From Candidatus Methylacidiphilum fumarolicum (GTDB taxonomy: Bacteria > Verrucomicrobiota > Verrucomicrobiia > Methylacidiphilales > Methylacidiphilaceae): a stretch of DNA of 64,000 bases. This document shows, one piece after another, positions 27,928-36,852 of this stretch (positions are counted from its first letter, which is position 1; each line of letters begins with the position of its first letter). Location: positions 1,302,001 to 1,366,000 of the forward strand of contig NZ_OX458932.1 in NCBI RefSeq assembly GCF_949774925.1. Reading direction: 5' to 3'. A program made the translations under genes and the position numbers. The notes beneath the pieces were generated by a model that was given only the letters and a program-made list of their open reading frames with translations, was not told the origin of the DNA and searched no databases.

Positions 27928-29070
27928 TTGCGGAAAAGAGAGCTTCCCACCTCTCAATTTTCCATTGCAAAAGAAAGACAAAAACCATTCTTTTTAAGCT
28001 TACGCAAGGACTTGCAGAAGGTAGTGGGACAGCCGCCCAGAGTGAAGAAAGCTAGAGCTATTCTGTATGATGAAGCAATGTATCGGACCTTCGAAGAGAA
28101 GGGGCGAGGAGTATATCGCCCTTATGGGACTGGAGCGTGGGAAAAGGATGGTCCTTCCCCTAGCAGGGAAGCTGAAGATTCAAGGAACAATTTGGCTGGT
28201 GTTAGAGGGAAAGAAGGTGGACATTCACTGTGCAGCGCCACTAAAAGTTCCGAAGCAGGTAGAGAGGGAAGTAGCCAGGGATAGATGCGGGACTTTTAGA
28301 AGTGTTCACCGATGACCGAGGAAAGAAGTATGGGAAAGGGTTTGGTAAGTTATTAGCTAAGTTATCTAAGCAGCATACAGAGAAGGGAAGAAACAAAACA
28401 AACTCCAGGCAATTGGCAAGAACACAAAAGATAGCGAAAAAGCCAGAGACATCCGTAAGCATCACTCAGGGAAGAAAAAGCAATGGAGACGGTTATATAA
28501 GACGCAAGCAGAAATAGAAAGATGGTTAACCACAAGCTTGCGCAAGATTCTTAAGCTACAAAGCCCTTGGGTCATTGTGCCTTAAGGATCTACATATATA
28601 TGGGAAAGCGCCAAGCAAAGAACTGTCTAGGCGCATGATTCAAATCCGCATCTGCACACTATAAGAGCGAGTTGAATTTCTGGCGCCTGGGGGAAGTTCT
28701 TCCCCCCCCGAGAGAAGCTCAACCCAGCCTATAGCACTCTGGCTTTGTCCGAAGTGTGGTTATGTCCATCCGAAGAACCGCAAGGGGGACAGGTTTGTTT
28801 GCCGACATTGTGGGCATATAAGTGATACGGACAAGGTAGGCGCATACAACCTTAAGAAAAGGATCGGAGATCCGGAAATAGGCCTGTGGATGCCGCGGGA
28901 ACGGCTGCATGCGATCCTTGTGGAGAGGTTATCCCGCAGAAGCGGGAAACCGTCCAATTGGAATCCTGAGGAGGGGAACAGGCCTGGGGCGGATAACTCC
29001 AGGCAATGGCGGACCGCAGCAGATGGACTCGAAGCGGGAGCAATAGCTATAGTGACTTGTAGGAGAGCCA
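27928..29070 (+). pseudogene. Decayed TnpB (IS605 OrfB-type) gene, copy B
   Basis: Joining frames gives a TnpB-like series: LRKDLQKVVGQPPRVKKA, the core EYIALMGLERGK, IRLVLEG-like and VFTDDRGKKYGKGFGKLLAK (about 28100-28370), then the zinc finger CPKCGYVHPKN / FVCRHCGH (28747-28815) and the tail VGAYNLKKRIGDPEIG. Stops and shifts occur throughout, so it is not functional. The same blocks in the same order lie at 1-1060. This copy keeps all four finger cysteines. Confidence 0.75.
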
Positions 29071-29103
29071 GTGAGTCGTCCACTGCTGGCTCATTAACAC
29101 CAC

Positions 29104-29227
29104 GCCGCTTCCCCCGGAGAACGAAACGGTCTTGGCAATACCGAGGGGACTCGGGGCAAAACCAAGGCGAAAAGAACGAACTTAGGTCCGGCCTAAGCAG
29201 GTCCCGAGTATGTTTTTAGGAACAGTA
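29104..29227 (+). ncRNA. Right end / omega-RNA-like repeat, copy B
   Basis: Matches 1069-1187 at the end of the other decayed copy. The two share CCCCCGGAGAACGAAA, the block ACCAAGGCGAAAAGAACGAA, and 27 identical bases at 29201-29227. Flanks after that point are unrelated (here AATGCTTCG), as expected for an element end followed by guide. Confidence 0.5.
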
Positions 29228-29279
29228 ATGCTTCGTTGGAAGCAAGCATAAGGAGTGGGGCAGTGCGGGTCGAATCTTT

Positions 29280-29304
29280 AAGCCCTAGTTAAAAACTAGG
29301 GCTT
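29280..29304. terminator. 11-bp hairpin at the tnpB-side element end
   Basis: AAGCCCTAGTT (29280-29290) pairs perfectly with AACTAGGGCTT (29294-29304) around AAA; on the plus strand it runs into TTTT. It may be a terminator or the subterminal right-end hairpin of the IS200/IS605 element, whose tnpB ends 44 bases away. Confidence 0.55.
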
Positions 29305-29347
29305 TTGTATTGTGAAAAATAGAAATGATGAACTACTCCATCCAAGC

Positions 29348-30802
29348 CTAACGGCTCTGTGATGGAGTTTCGCGCTTCCCTGCGGTCAGTTTCACCGGAG
29401 TATGCATCGCCCCGGACTTCCAGCCCGCAGCGAGGTTCCATCCGGCCAGAGCTTCCCGCTCCACGCATGGATCGGTTCCCGTCCATTCCTTTCCGTTTCC
29501 ATCTACCTTCGGCCCCGGAAAGGCGAAGCCGTGGTCCTTCTCCCACTTCGCCAAGCCCCAGTCGAGAAGCCCGAGCGCCGAGTTCTCGTCCCGATGGCAG
29601 GACGCTCCGCATGCGCACTCATGCCACCGGTCGCCGAGGGTCTTTTCCACGACGCCGCCGCATCGGTGGCATCTCTGGCTTGGCTTCAACGTCCTCGCCT
29701 GTGCTTCCAGGTATCCGATACCAGCCTCTTCCGCTTTGTATCCGACCATCGCCCCGAAAGCTCCGAACGATGCGTCCAACATCTCTCGATTCAGCCCGGC
29801 TTTTTGCCGCACACGTTTCCCGGGCTTTTTCTGGCTGCCTCGGGCCGAAGCCGTCATCCTTTTCGGCTCCAGCTCCTCCGTGATCAACAGTCCGCTGCGT
29901 CTCACCATGGCGGCGCTCTGCTTGTGCAGGAAATCCTTCCTGACGTTCGCCACCTTGGCGTGCATCCGGGCGAGCAGCTCGTACTGCTTGCGCAACCTCT
30001 TGGAAATGCGAAATCCCTTCCGTTTCCCGTGCTTGCGGATCGCCGCCTCCATCTTGCGGGAGATCGTTCTCCCGAGCTTCCTGAGCTTCTTAAGCGCCTT
30101 GCGCAGATGGCGCGGATTGGCGACCTCAAAAACGACCGGCTCGCTCTTTCCCGGCTCCAACCTGGCGCTGGTCAGGAACCGCTCCGTGCCCAGGTCGAAA
30201 GCCTCGGCTCCACAGCCATGCTCCCGCGCCGGTCGGCAGCGCATCGTGACCGACGCATGCCATCGGCCGCCGGAAAGAAAGATCTCGCATGTCCTGGGTT
30301 CTCCGGGAGTACGGGCCTTGCCCCGGATCGGGATCTCCCCAATGCCGGAGAGACGAAGCTTCAGGTGAGCGCTTCGCTCTCTGGCGATCAGCCGCCAGTC
30401 ACCTTCGTGCTGCTTGAAGCCGAAACCGCTGAATCGCCCTGGATGCTTGAAACGCGGGAATCCCGGCTTTTCGCCTTGCCGGATGCGGCGGAAGAACGCC
30501 TGAAAGGCGAGATCCAACCTCTTGAGCGTTACCTGGGCGGATTGAGCATTGATCGAGGAGAGAAGCGCGCTGCAGGAACGGAGCTCGGTTAGCCATCGGC
30601 ACTGCTCGGCGAAACCGATGCTTCGCTTTTCCTCCTTCCACGCCCGCCTGCGCTCCTCGAGCGCCAGGTTCCAGAGGAAGCAATGGACCCAGCGAGTCCG
30701 GAAAAGCTCCTCCCGGACGGTCTTGGATGGATAGAGCCGGTAGGTGACCTTGCGCTCGACCGGGCCCAGAACGGGAAGACCAGCGGGTGATGCGTTCATC
30801 AT
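29348..30802 (-). CDS. tnpB: TnpB RNA-guided nuclease of IS200/IS605 element
   Basis: TnpB is an RNA-guided DNA nuclease, the ancestor of Cas12, that cuts sites recognised through the omega RNA from the element's end. The RuvC residues are visible when counted from the upstream TTG 30829: D212 (FDLGTERFL), E318 (LLITEELEP) and D414 (CHRDENSA). The zinc site is C387, C390, C405 and C407. I chose ATG 30802 because the decayed copy has its ATG at the same place. Length about 484 is long for TnpB. The protein is basic, and the gene is far richer in GC than the neighbours. Confidence 0.88.
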   Translation of the reverse strand: MMNASPAGLPVLGPVERKVTYRLYPSKTVREELFRTRWVHCFLWNLALEERRRAWKEEKRSIGFAEQCRWLTELRSCSALLSSINAQSAQVTLKRLDLAFQAFFRRIRQGEKPGFPRFKHPGRFSGFGFKQHEGDWRLIARERSAHLKLRLSGIGEIPIRGKARTPGEPRTCEIFLSGGRWHASVTMRCRPAREHGCGAEAFDLGTERFLTSARLEPGKSEPVVFEVANPRHLRKALKKLRKLGRTISRKMEAAIRKHGKRKGFRISKRLRKQYELLARMHAKVANVRKDFLHKQSAAMVRRSGLLITEELEPKRMTASARGSQKKPGKRVRQKAGLNREMLDASFGAFGAMVGYKAEEAGIGYLEAQARTLKPSQRCHRCGGVVEKTLGDRWHECACGASCHRDENSALGLLDWGLAKWEKDHGFAFPGPKVDGNGKEWTGTDPCVEREALAGWNLAAGWKSGAMHTPVKLTAGKRETPSQSR

Positions 30803-30850
30803 GAGGCGACGCTGGACAGTGGCCAGCAATATGGTCTATCATTTAGTGCA

Positions 30851-31267
30851 ATGATAGGTCAAGTGCGTTTGCACGTTCTGCATCACTGCGTTTACGCGCT
30901 GCACTACCATTTCGTTCTTGTCACAAAATACCGCCGCAAGGCGCTCACCCGCCCCATGCTTGACCGGTTGCGTGCTATTGCGGAAATGCGCTGGGAGGGA
31001 TGGGGCGGACAGCTGCTTGAGTGCAACGGAGAATCTGACCACGTTCACTTGCTGGTTGCGTTGCCACCAAATCTTGGACTCAGCCGCTTCGTGAACAATC
31101 TCAAGACAACTTCTTCCAGGCTTCTCCGCAGAGAGTTTGCCACAACGGTCGCCCGTTTCTATCGTAAGGCAGTTCTTTGGAGCCGTTCCTATTGCGTTAT
31201 CACGTGCGGGGGCGCCCCATTAACCGTCCTCAAACAGTACATCGAACGGCAAGAAACGCCGGAATAG
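30851..31267 (+). CDS. tnpA: TnpA Y1 HUH transposase
   Basis: This single-strand transposase cuts and joins at the element's hairpin ends. Its 138 residues are the usual size. The HUH motif is H64-V65-H66 in ESDHVHLLVALPP, and the catalytic Tyr is probably Y130 in LTVLKQYIERQ. It begins 48 bases from the tnpB start, in the opposite direction. All key residues are kept and the frame is whole, so the element may still be active. Confidence 0.9.
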   Translation: MIGQVRLHVLHHCVYALHYHFVLVTKYRRKALTRPMLDRLRAIAEMRWEGWGGQLLECNGESDHVHLLVALPPNLGLSRFVNNLKTTSSRLLRREFATTVARFYRKAVLWSRSYCVITCGGAPLTVLKQYIERQETPE

Positions 31268-31297
31268 GGCGGCCTTCACCACCAGCCAAGCCCAAGG

Positions 31298-31324
31298 CTC
31301 TGGCTGGAGCACTGGCCGCCAGAG
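31298..31324 (+). repeat. Left-end hairpin of the IS200/IS605 element
   Basis: CTCTGGC (31298-31304) pairs with GCCAGAG (31318-31324). The decayed copy at 44.9 kb keeps the fold with changed bases (CTCTGGCT with AGCCGGAG, one G-T pair). This is the kind of structure TnpA recognises. Confidence 0.65.
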
Positions 31325-31469
31325 AGGGTAGAATGAGCTGAAGTCTCTGAATTCTGAAGGATATAAAGAACGTTTGCTTTCGTAGGCTTCGAGTTTTAAA
31401 AAACTCAGATCTGTATGACAGCTAAAAGTCAGAGTACCAGTTTTTCTTTTCTTACCCAATCTATTTTAT

Positions 31470-32213
31470 CTATCTGTACCACGCATACCATTCTACTTTA
31501 AATTTCTCGTCGATTTTCCAAACATTTTCAAATTGCCATCGTACTTTTCCTTTTTCTAACCGATACCCTTTTGGATAAATAGAGAAAAAGCCCCCATAGA
31601 TCCATTGCATATAGAAAGAAGAGTTTGTTTTACCAATTGCTGGTATTGATCGAGCAATCCCTGAAAGATCAAAAGTAAATGAAATTTCATCGAATGGTGG
31701 GGAGCCACTACCAGTAACTCCAACATTGTTTATGTACTCGAAAGAATCTTTTGTAGCAGCGGTAGGCAATACAAGAAATTCAGCCTGCAAAATGGTTTTC
31801 GCTGTTTTGTTTTTAGGCCAATAGATATCCGCTGCCCAAAAATATTGACAGTTGTGTTTTGTTTTTACATAGAACCAATTCCACTGGCTGATCTGTTTTC
31901 GAATGATAGGAATAGCGATTCCATCAACCCAATATTTCATCCATAAAGCTGGAAATCTTGGGTCCTCTTCGAATATTGGAACATTTTTTTCCCAATGCTC
32001 GTAATCATGGGTATGCACCTCATATTGTTGAGTAAAAATCACATGAGCTTGTAAAGTCCCAGGTTGGTTTGGATTAGGTAAAAGAATAAGTTGAGCGTAA
32101 CTGTCCAATCGACTCTTATGAAAAGATCTTTCTAAGGTCTGCTCAAAGGCTTTGCAACAAAAACATAAAAAAAATAAAGAAATTAAAGATAGAGTCTCTT
32201 TTTGAACAATCAT
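31470..32213 (-). CDS. Exported protein of unknown function
   Basis: A hydrophobic N-terminus (residues 4-22, LSLISLFFLCFCCKAF) acts as a signal peptide. The 247-residue protein is rich in Trp, Tyr and Phe, with segments such as WNWFYVKTKHNCQYFWAADIYW, suggesting a beta-rich envelope protein. It has no family I recognise. It lies 22 bases after the gene at 32236 on the same strand and is the last of the pilus-like series, so a part in that machine is likely but not shown. Confidence 0.55.
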   Translation of the reverse strand: MIVQKETLSLISLFFLCFCCKAFEQTLERSFHKSRLDSYAQLILLPNPNQPGTLQAHVIFTQQYEVHTHDYEHWEKNVPIFEEDPRFPALWMKYWVDGIAIPIIRKQISQWNWFYVKTKHNCQYFWAADIYWPKNKTAKTILQAEFLVLPTAATKDSFEYINNVGVTGSGSPPFDEISFTFDLSGIARSIPAIGKTNSSFYMQWIYGGFFSIYPKGYRLEKGKVRWQFENVWKIDEKFKVEWYAWYR

Positions 32214-32235
32214 TAAAAAGAATATTTTCCATATT

Positions 32236-32892
32236 TTACGATTTTCTTCTCTGCTCTTTTGAATTCATTTTGATTTTAAGAACTTTAAGCTTTTTATGTA
32301 CTTGCTTTGATGTCGCTGCTACCAAAGGTCCTTTTGGTCTGTTTGATTTAATGCCGTGTGAAAGACCATGAGCAGTAGCATGCAATTTAGCTTTAAAGAC
32401 ACCATTGTTTTCAACTGATTTAAGGTCATTCACTCTTCGATTCTTTTTCTGAGTATCCTGAGTATAAAGAGAAGGCAAAGAATTTTTCATTCCACTCTCT
32501 TTTCTTTTAACTTCAAATATCTTTTCTTTTGTCAACAGCTTGTACCCATTAGCCTGTGAGGCTGTTTTAGCCATTAAAATAGGATCGGTAGCATAAAAAA
32601 CTGCACTCACTCTGCCTTCTACTGATTTCTTGGGGATGTAATTGCATTTTGCCCGTTGAGCCATAGCCACAAGAAAATCGTTTAGAGACATGTCAAAAAT
32701 CACGTATGGTTTATCATCATCCAGAGAATTATTTTGCAGCATTTCCTCTCCAGGGGTTAAATCCCTTTTTTTAAATCCTATATCGATATCCAAAGCGTTG
32801 GAAGAAAATGATGATTCTGGTGGCTCTTGAGCAAGGCAAAGAGAGAGATAAAAACAGGAAATCACAAAAAAACTAAGACTAGCTCTTTTCAT
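32236..32892 (-). CDS. Exported protein with secretin N-domain-like segment
   Basis: The signal peptide ends near residue 21 (SLCLAQ). Residues about 62-120 read VIFDMSLNDFLVAMAQRAKCNY then KSVEGRVSAVF and the ILMAKTASQANGYKL stretch, the pattern of the STN/N0 domain of secretins and TonB receptors. The rest is basic and low in complexity; the secretin barrel is missing. It could be a PilQ-like partner that has lost its pore, or an adaptor. It follows the PilP-like gene by 37 bases. Confidence 0.5.
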   Translation of the reverse strand: MKRASLSFFVISCFYLSLCLAQEPPESSFSSNALDIDIGFKKRDLTPGEEMLQNNSLDDDKPYVIFDMSLNDFLVAMAQRAKCNYIPKKSVEGRVSAVFYATDPILMAKTASQANGYKLLTKEKIFEVKRKESGMKNSLPSLYTQDTQKKNRRVNDLKSVENNGVFKAKLHATAHGLSHGIKSNRPKGPLVAATSKQVHKKLKVLKIKMNSKEQRRKS

Positions 32893-32929
32893 GATGTTGA
32901 AAAATATTAAAAAAAATGTGTAGTAAGGG

Positions 32930-33589
32930 TTATCTCTTTAAAGAATTATAAATCTGGATCTCCCCATAAACACCATTTTCGTCCATTACTACCCTTGGCC
33001 AAGGAATTCTTACTTCAACTCCTGCTTGATCTTGCAGAATAAGAGCATTGCTTTCGATAGAAAGAACTTTAATTTTTTGCAATTGATTTAAAGTTCTTAA
33101 TAAAAACACATCCCCAGGATGAAATACTCGGTTTCCAATGATAACTTCCTTGCCTTCTTGAAATCCTCGAATTGGTATACTTGAAGCAAGATCAGCAAGG
33201 GAATCTTTTGGATTATCCGTTGATGATCCAGTTAAAAATGTTCCTTGAACAGGGAGACCAAAAGCGTCAACGCCATTCGCAGGGAGAGGAACAGGCTTTT
33301 TGGAAGTCAAAGGAGAAATATTTGAATGGGAAATTTCATTATAGAATTGATCGTATTGCGAGTCATATGCCTCGATGGGATCAGTTTTTCTTATTAGTAT
33401 TTTTCCTTCATCTAGTGTCTTTGCTAATAAGAGGATAAAAGCTCCTAAAGGTATTAAAAATATTAAGGGATGAGCTGACAAAAAACTCCAAATGGGTAGG
33501 GGAAATTTAGGAATCCAGGATTGAGTGCCAATAGGCTCATGATTATTTTTTAAGAGAAGGAAAAGGCGAAAGAAACTGAATTTTCTCAT
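32930..33589 (-). CDS. PilP-like inner-membrane protein (tentative)
   Basis: One transmembrane helix at about 38-58 (HPLIFLIPLGAFILLLAKTL), a Pro/Ser linker, then a small C-terminal domain (about 150-215) with PGDVFLLRTLNQLQKIKVLSIESNALILQDQAGVEVRIPW. That last part resembles the beta-domain of PilP/GspC-type proteins, but it is a pattern guess. The start overlaps the preceding PilO-like gene by 47 bases. A later start would fall inside the membrane helix. Confidence 0.45.
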   Translation of the reverse strand: MRKFSFFRLFLLLKNNHEPIGTQSWIPKFPLPIWSFLSAHPLIFLIPLGAFILLLAKTLDEGKILIRKTDPIEAYDSQYDQFYNEISHSNISPLTSKKPVPLPANGVDAFGLPVQGTFLTGSSTDNPKDSLADLASSIPIRGFQEGKEVIIGNRVFHPGDVFLLRTLNQLQKIKVLSIESNALILQDQAGVEVRIPWPRVVMDENGVYGEIQIYNSLKR

Positions 33590-34118
33590 TGGTTTTCTCC
33601 ATGGGTTTTAATGGAATCATTTTTGATTGGGATTGTTCAAAGCTATTGCGTTTGTAAATGAATTCACAGTTTAGAGCTCCAGCATTCAGATTAATAGAAG
33701 GAGGAGTCAGAACAATCGATACTGGAGTAAAATCGGGGAGTTCATCGGAGCAAAATTCTAAAAACTGAACTATTGCTCCAGATCTCGCTTCGGCTCTTAT
33801 GCCAATCCCCATTGGGTCATGAAAAATGCTTAATAGTCTAAAATCGTTTCTTTGCCTTTGAAATCGAGACAGGACATCAATCAATATGGTTTCTGTGTTT
33901 TGCTTTACCCTTGATTCATACCATATTTTTGAATCTCTAGCTTTTTTTTCTTGTTTAACAACCCTCTGAATATAATTTTGTGCTTGTTCATATTCCTTTT
34001 CCATATTCAGCTTTTTGCTTGTTTCCTGTTGAACATAACTAATGAGTAACTCTGAAAAAAACCAGGCCAGAGCCAATAGACAAATAAAAAAAGAAACTCT
34101 CAGAATGAAATTTTTCAT
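33543..34118 (-). CDS. PilO-like bitopic protein (tentative)
   Basis: N-terminal membrane helix at about 7-28, a coiled coil (30-75) and a small alpha/beta periplasmic domain (about 78-155), which is the PilO/GspM layout at 191 residues. Sequence motifs for PilO are weak, so the call rests on shape and on its place between PilN-like and PilP-like genes. The start overlaps the end of the upstream gene by 4 bases (ATGA), showing coupled translation. Confidence 0.5.
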   Translation of the reverse strand: MKNFILRVSFFICLLALAWFFSELLISYVQQETSKKLNMEKEYEQAQNYIQRVVKQEKKARDSKIWYESRVKQNTETILIDVLSRFQRQRNDFRLLSIFHDPMGIGIRAEARSGAIVQFLEFCSDELPDFTPVSIVLTPPSINLNAGALNCEFIYKRNSFEQSQSKMIPLKPMEKTNEKIQFLSPFPSLKK

Positions 34119-34744
34119 CGCAACTCTTCTTTAGAAAGAAAGCAAGTCAACGTCGCTCTTATTTGCTCCTTTTTTTCTTTGGGCAGTTGAATATTGGAAA
34201 ATTCGAATTTTATTTTTTTCCCCACACTCTTTTCAAACGCCAGAGAAACAAGAGCACAGTAAAAACCCAAAGCTTCCATGCTATTTGGTTCTTCAGAATG
34301 AACCTTCACGGTGCACCTAATCCTATGAGAAGTATTAAGCAATTCCATATGGAATTGCTCAATCTGTAGTCCAGGAACTGCTGAAAAACAGACAGCAGCA
34401 ACAAGATTGGCTGGATAGATTTCGTTAATAATCTCTTTGTGAAATCGATCATTCCACAAAAGCAGCTTTTCAATGTTTTCTTTTTCACGTAGAATTTTTT
34501 CTTCTTCTTTGAAATTGGCCTTCCAAGGATAATTTTTTAAAATCGTAAAGATTTGAATAATCCGATACAAAAAGATCGTTGACAAAATGATTACAAATAA
34601 GTAGCCGACAATATTTTCGATTCCTTTCCGTCTATTATTTTTAGTTCCGATCGAAGTGGTTTTGTTCTGTTCTTTTCTTATGGAAAGCAAAATATTATTT
34701 TCTTTAGTTTTATTCTCTCTCTCTATTGGTTTCATTTGATTCAT
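34115..34744 (-). CDS. PilN-like bitopic protein (tentative)
   Basis: A cytoplasmic tail of about 45 polar residues, one membrane helix at about 46-68 (NIVGYLFVIILSTIFLYRI), a coiled coil with a LLWNDR segment, and a periplasmic ferredoxin-like domain. This is the usual PilN layout, though the tail is short and lacks a clear PilM-binding motif. No pilM is seen. It is followed by the PilO-like gene with a 4-base overlap. In pili PilN, PilO and PilP form the inner-membrane ring. Confidence 0.5.
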   Translation of the reverse strand: MNQMKPIERENKTKENNILLSIRKEQNKTTSIGTKNNRRKGIENIVGYLFVIILSTIFLYRIIQIFTILKNYPWKANFKEEEKILREKENIEKLLLWNDRFHKEIINEIYPANLVAAVCFSAVPGLQIEQFHMELLNTSHRIRCTVKVHSEEPNSMEALGFYCALVSLAFEKSVGKKIKFEFSNIQLPKEKKEQIRATLTCFLSKEELR

Positions 34745-34774
34745 CTTTATTGTAAGGCGATTTGTTTTTACTCT

Positions 34775-35173
34775 TCAATTTTTGGGTAAATAGAGATTGC
34801 TTAAGGTAAGCCAATATTTTCCTTCTGAATAAAAAACGACACCGGTTGCTGGAACAAAAGAAGATTTGGAATTTAATCGGATGGCCTCCACAATATATCT
34901 AGGAGGCAATGTTTGGGGAAAAACTCTTTTGGCTCGAAATTCGGTTCCTATCGGTAAAAGAATTCTCTTCGCATAGATGAGCGGACTGGAAAGCATAAAA
35001 CCTTCTTTCGATGGAACAACTCTTAATTGGGAAGCAGAAAGCAAATAATCGATCTTTTGGCATTCTATGTTTTGAGGAAAACTCGACAAATAAGAAGACT
35101 GAATAGAGCATCCAGTATAAAAGAGATTAAAGAAAAAAAATAAACTCAATCGATTGATAATTATTTTTCCCAT
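34775..35173 (-). CDS. Small lipoprotein
   Basis: 132 residues with a hydrophobic start and a lipobox-like FYTGC, so C22 is likely lipid-modified. The mature part resembles a beta-rich domain (LPIGTEFRAKRVFPQTLPPRYIVEAIRLN). The function is not known; the place at the head of the pilus-like series suggests a pilotin or outer-membrane partner. Divergent from the RDD gene at 35241. Confidence 0.5.
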   Translation of the reverse strand: MGKIIINRLSLFFFFNLFYTGCSIQSSYLSSFPQNIECQKIDYLLSASQLRVVPSKEGFMLSSPLIYAKRILLPIGTEFRAKRVFPQTLPPRYIVEAIRLNSKSSFVPATGVVFYSEGKYWLTLSNLYLPKN

Positions 35174-35240
35174 CTCTTTTTTATTAGGTCAGTTCAAATT
35201 GAAAAATGGCCGACCTATTTAATAAAAAGAAAATTTTGTA

Positions 35241-35798
35241 ATGGGGAAAAAAAACATTCTTTCTAATAAATCAGATAAATGCTCCCTTTTTCAAAGATGG
35301 CTTATTAGTGGTTTTGAATTAGCTTTGCTTTTTTCTCTTTGTGCCAAGATTTTCAATAGACTAACATTACTTTTTGTTTTTCCTTTCTTTTACTTCTGTT
35401 GGTGTGTTTTCTGGGAATGGAAAATTCAAAGTCGACCTTTCCATTGGATCATGGGACAAAAGATTATAGCAGAAAATAAAATGGATTTGAAACGTGCTGT
35501 TTATAGAGGTGTATTGCGATTATTTTTTCCTTTTATTTTTTTAGGATTTTCAAAAGTAAGCTTACTGGATCTATTAAGTCGATGTCGATGGAGCAAATCC
35601 AGGTTAATTTTGAAAACTGACAACTGTTTAAAATCTGGCTCGAAAATGATTCATGCTTTTCTACTTTGCTCTAAACTATTCTGTAGTTTATGGGAAAAAT
35701 GTCTTATGACATTTCTATTGGCTATTTCCTGCTTCACTTACCGACGCCGCCCCTGCAAACTGCAAGACTCGCAACCTCCAAGTTCACAGAATCGCTGA
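35241..35798 (+). CDS. RDD-like membrane protein
   Basis: 185 residues with two or three membrane helices. RWLISGFELALLF, PFHWIMGQKII and RAVYRGVLRLFF follow the pattern of RDD domains (Arg, Asp, Asp family), but the usual Asp after the first Arg is Glu here. The last 30 residues are Cys- and Arg-rich and unlike the family, so the C-terminus may be altered. Function of RDD proteins is often unknown; some move ions. Confidence 0.45.
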   Translation: MGKKNILSNKSDKCSLFQRWLISGFELALLFSLCAKIFNRLTLLFVFPFFYFCWCVFWEWKIQSRPFHWIMGQKIIAENKMDLKRAVYRGVLRLFFPFIFLGFSKVSLLDLLSRCRWSKSRLILKTDNCLKSGSKMIHAFLLCSKLFCSLWEKCLMTFLLAISCFTYRRRPCKLQDSQPPSSQNR

Positions 35799-35838
35799 TC
35801 TCTTATCAGAAGTAGCGAACTACAATAAAATAACTCAT

Positions 35839-36741
35839 CTACTCATTTTGTTCATCGCTTGGTGAGTAAGTACCAATCCTTACTGAAAGAATTTGATCGA
35901 TAATTTTTATTTCTCGAATCCGATTTTCTTTTGTTTTTGCTAATTCTTCATTGGAGAGTCTATATAAATCCGAAACCTGGTTTAAACGGCTCTCCGAACG
36001 CATCTTATGAATATCTTTAAGTAGCTGATCCCGACTTTTTTCCATTTCAAAACAGAGATTTTGTAATTCTTCAATTTTTTTTACAGCTTTATCTTTGCTC
36101 ACGGAATACTCTAAAAGAGAGCTTTTAAGATTTTGTATTTCTTGTTGCTGTGCTAAAATAAAATTTTCAATGATTTTTAATTCCTCATGCCATGGACACC
36201 ATATTTCCAAACTATCCCGGGAGAAGAACTGTAATGCTTCTTTAGGAATAATATAAATGTTTCTTGCAATAGATCTTATGGATCTGTGTGAGACTCCAGG
36301 AATTACTAAAAAGCCAGGATCATTTTTTAAGATGATTAATAGTTCAAAATAAGAAGGCATATTTTCTTTCTTTTCTTCCTTTACTGCTTCCGTTTTTTCT
36401 AACGACGGTCTTTGTGCCCATGCAAGACCGATATAAATGATATAAAAAAAGAGGGAGGCGTTTGATAAAATATATCCAAAGGTTTCTAAAGAATAGGAGA
36501 AGGAGTAATAAGGAAAAAGAAAACTAGATTTATCAAGACTTGTAAAAAGGGTTATCCAAAGGAAAGCAAGAAGTTTTTTATTTTTAAAATTGTGTTTAAG
36601 AATGCTATGAAGCCATATAGGCAAAAAAATAAATGTACAAGAAAAATTCCATGGAAAATACAATGTAGAGGGATTTAACGGAGGAGTTCTAAAAAAATAA
36701 AGGAGCAATCCATAAATAAATAAAGGATAAATCGAATCCAT
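35839..36741 (-). CDS. Membrane protein with cytoplasmic coiled coil
   Basis: About four membrane helices fill residues 5-110. Then comes a cytoplasmic part with a helical coiled coil at about 190-265 (LEIWCPWHEELKIIENF, then LQNLCFEMEKSRDQLLKDI). No family is recognised. It is monocistronic in this view, and lies convergent with the RDD gene 40 bases away. It may be an anchor for a complex of the mobile region; that is a guess. Confidence 0.5.
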   Translation of the reverse strand: MDSIYPLFIYGLLLYFFRTPPLNPSTLYFPWNFSCTFIFLPIWLHSILKHNFKNKKLLAFLWITLFTSLDKSSFLFPYYSFSYSLETFGYILSNASLFFYIIYIGLAWAQRPSLEKTEAVKEEKKENMPSYFELLIILKNDPGFLVIPGVSHRSIRSIARNIYIIPKEALQFFSRDSLEIWCPWHEELKIIENFILAQQQEIQNLKSSLLEYSVSKDKAVKKIEELQNLCFEMEKSRDQLLKDIHKMRSESRLNQVSDLYRLSNEELAKTKENRIREIKIIDQILSVRIGTYSPSDEQNE

Positions 36742-36852
36742 CTTGAATTTCTTTATTGAAGTTTTTTTAAAAAAAATCTTTTATATCCTCTTTCCAAATT
36801 TAAAAAGCAACCTGTAACGATGGAAAATAGTCTAATCAGCAATTAAAAAACC

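Larger units (their letters stand above)
29266..31332. mobile_element. IS200/IS605-family element, divergent tnpB and tnpA, probably intact
   Basis: A GC-rich block in an AT-rich setting carries tnpB on the minus strand and tnpA on the plus strand, starting 48 bases apart and reading outward, the IS608-like layout. The tnpA-side end is fixed near 31332 by comparison with the decayed copy at 43640-44941: similarity stops after GAGAGGGTAGA in both. That end has a 7-bp hairpin (31298-31324). The tnpB-side end is uncertain and lies somewhere about 29260-29345, near the hairpin at 29280. Both proteins keep their catalytic residues. Confidence 0.75.

Noticed and set aside
29402-30592. Long plus-strand open frame across the tnpB gene, and similar ones at 29736-30368 and 30399-30842.
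   Set aside because: These are shadows opposite or beside a clear TnpB in GC-rich DNA, where stops are rare in all frames. Their products are low in complexity and unlike any family.
32236-32892. Calling this gene pilQ.
   Set aside because: The secretin barrel domain is missing and the C-terminal half is low in complexity, so only the N-domain likeness is claimed.
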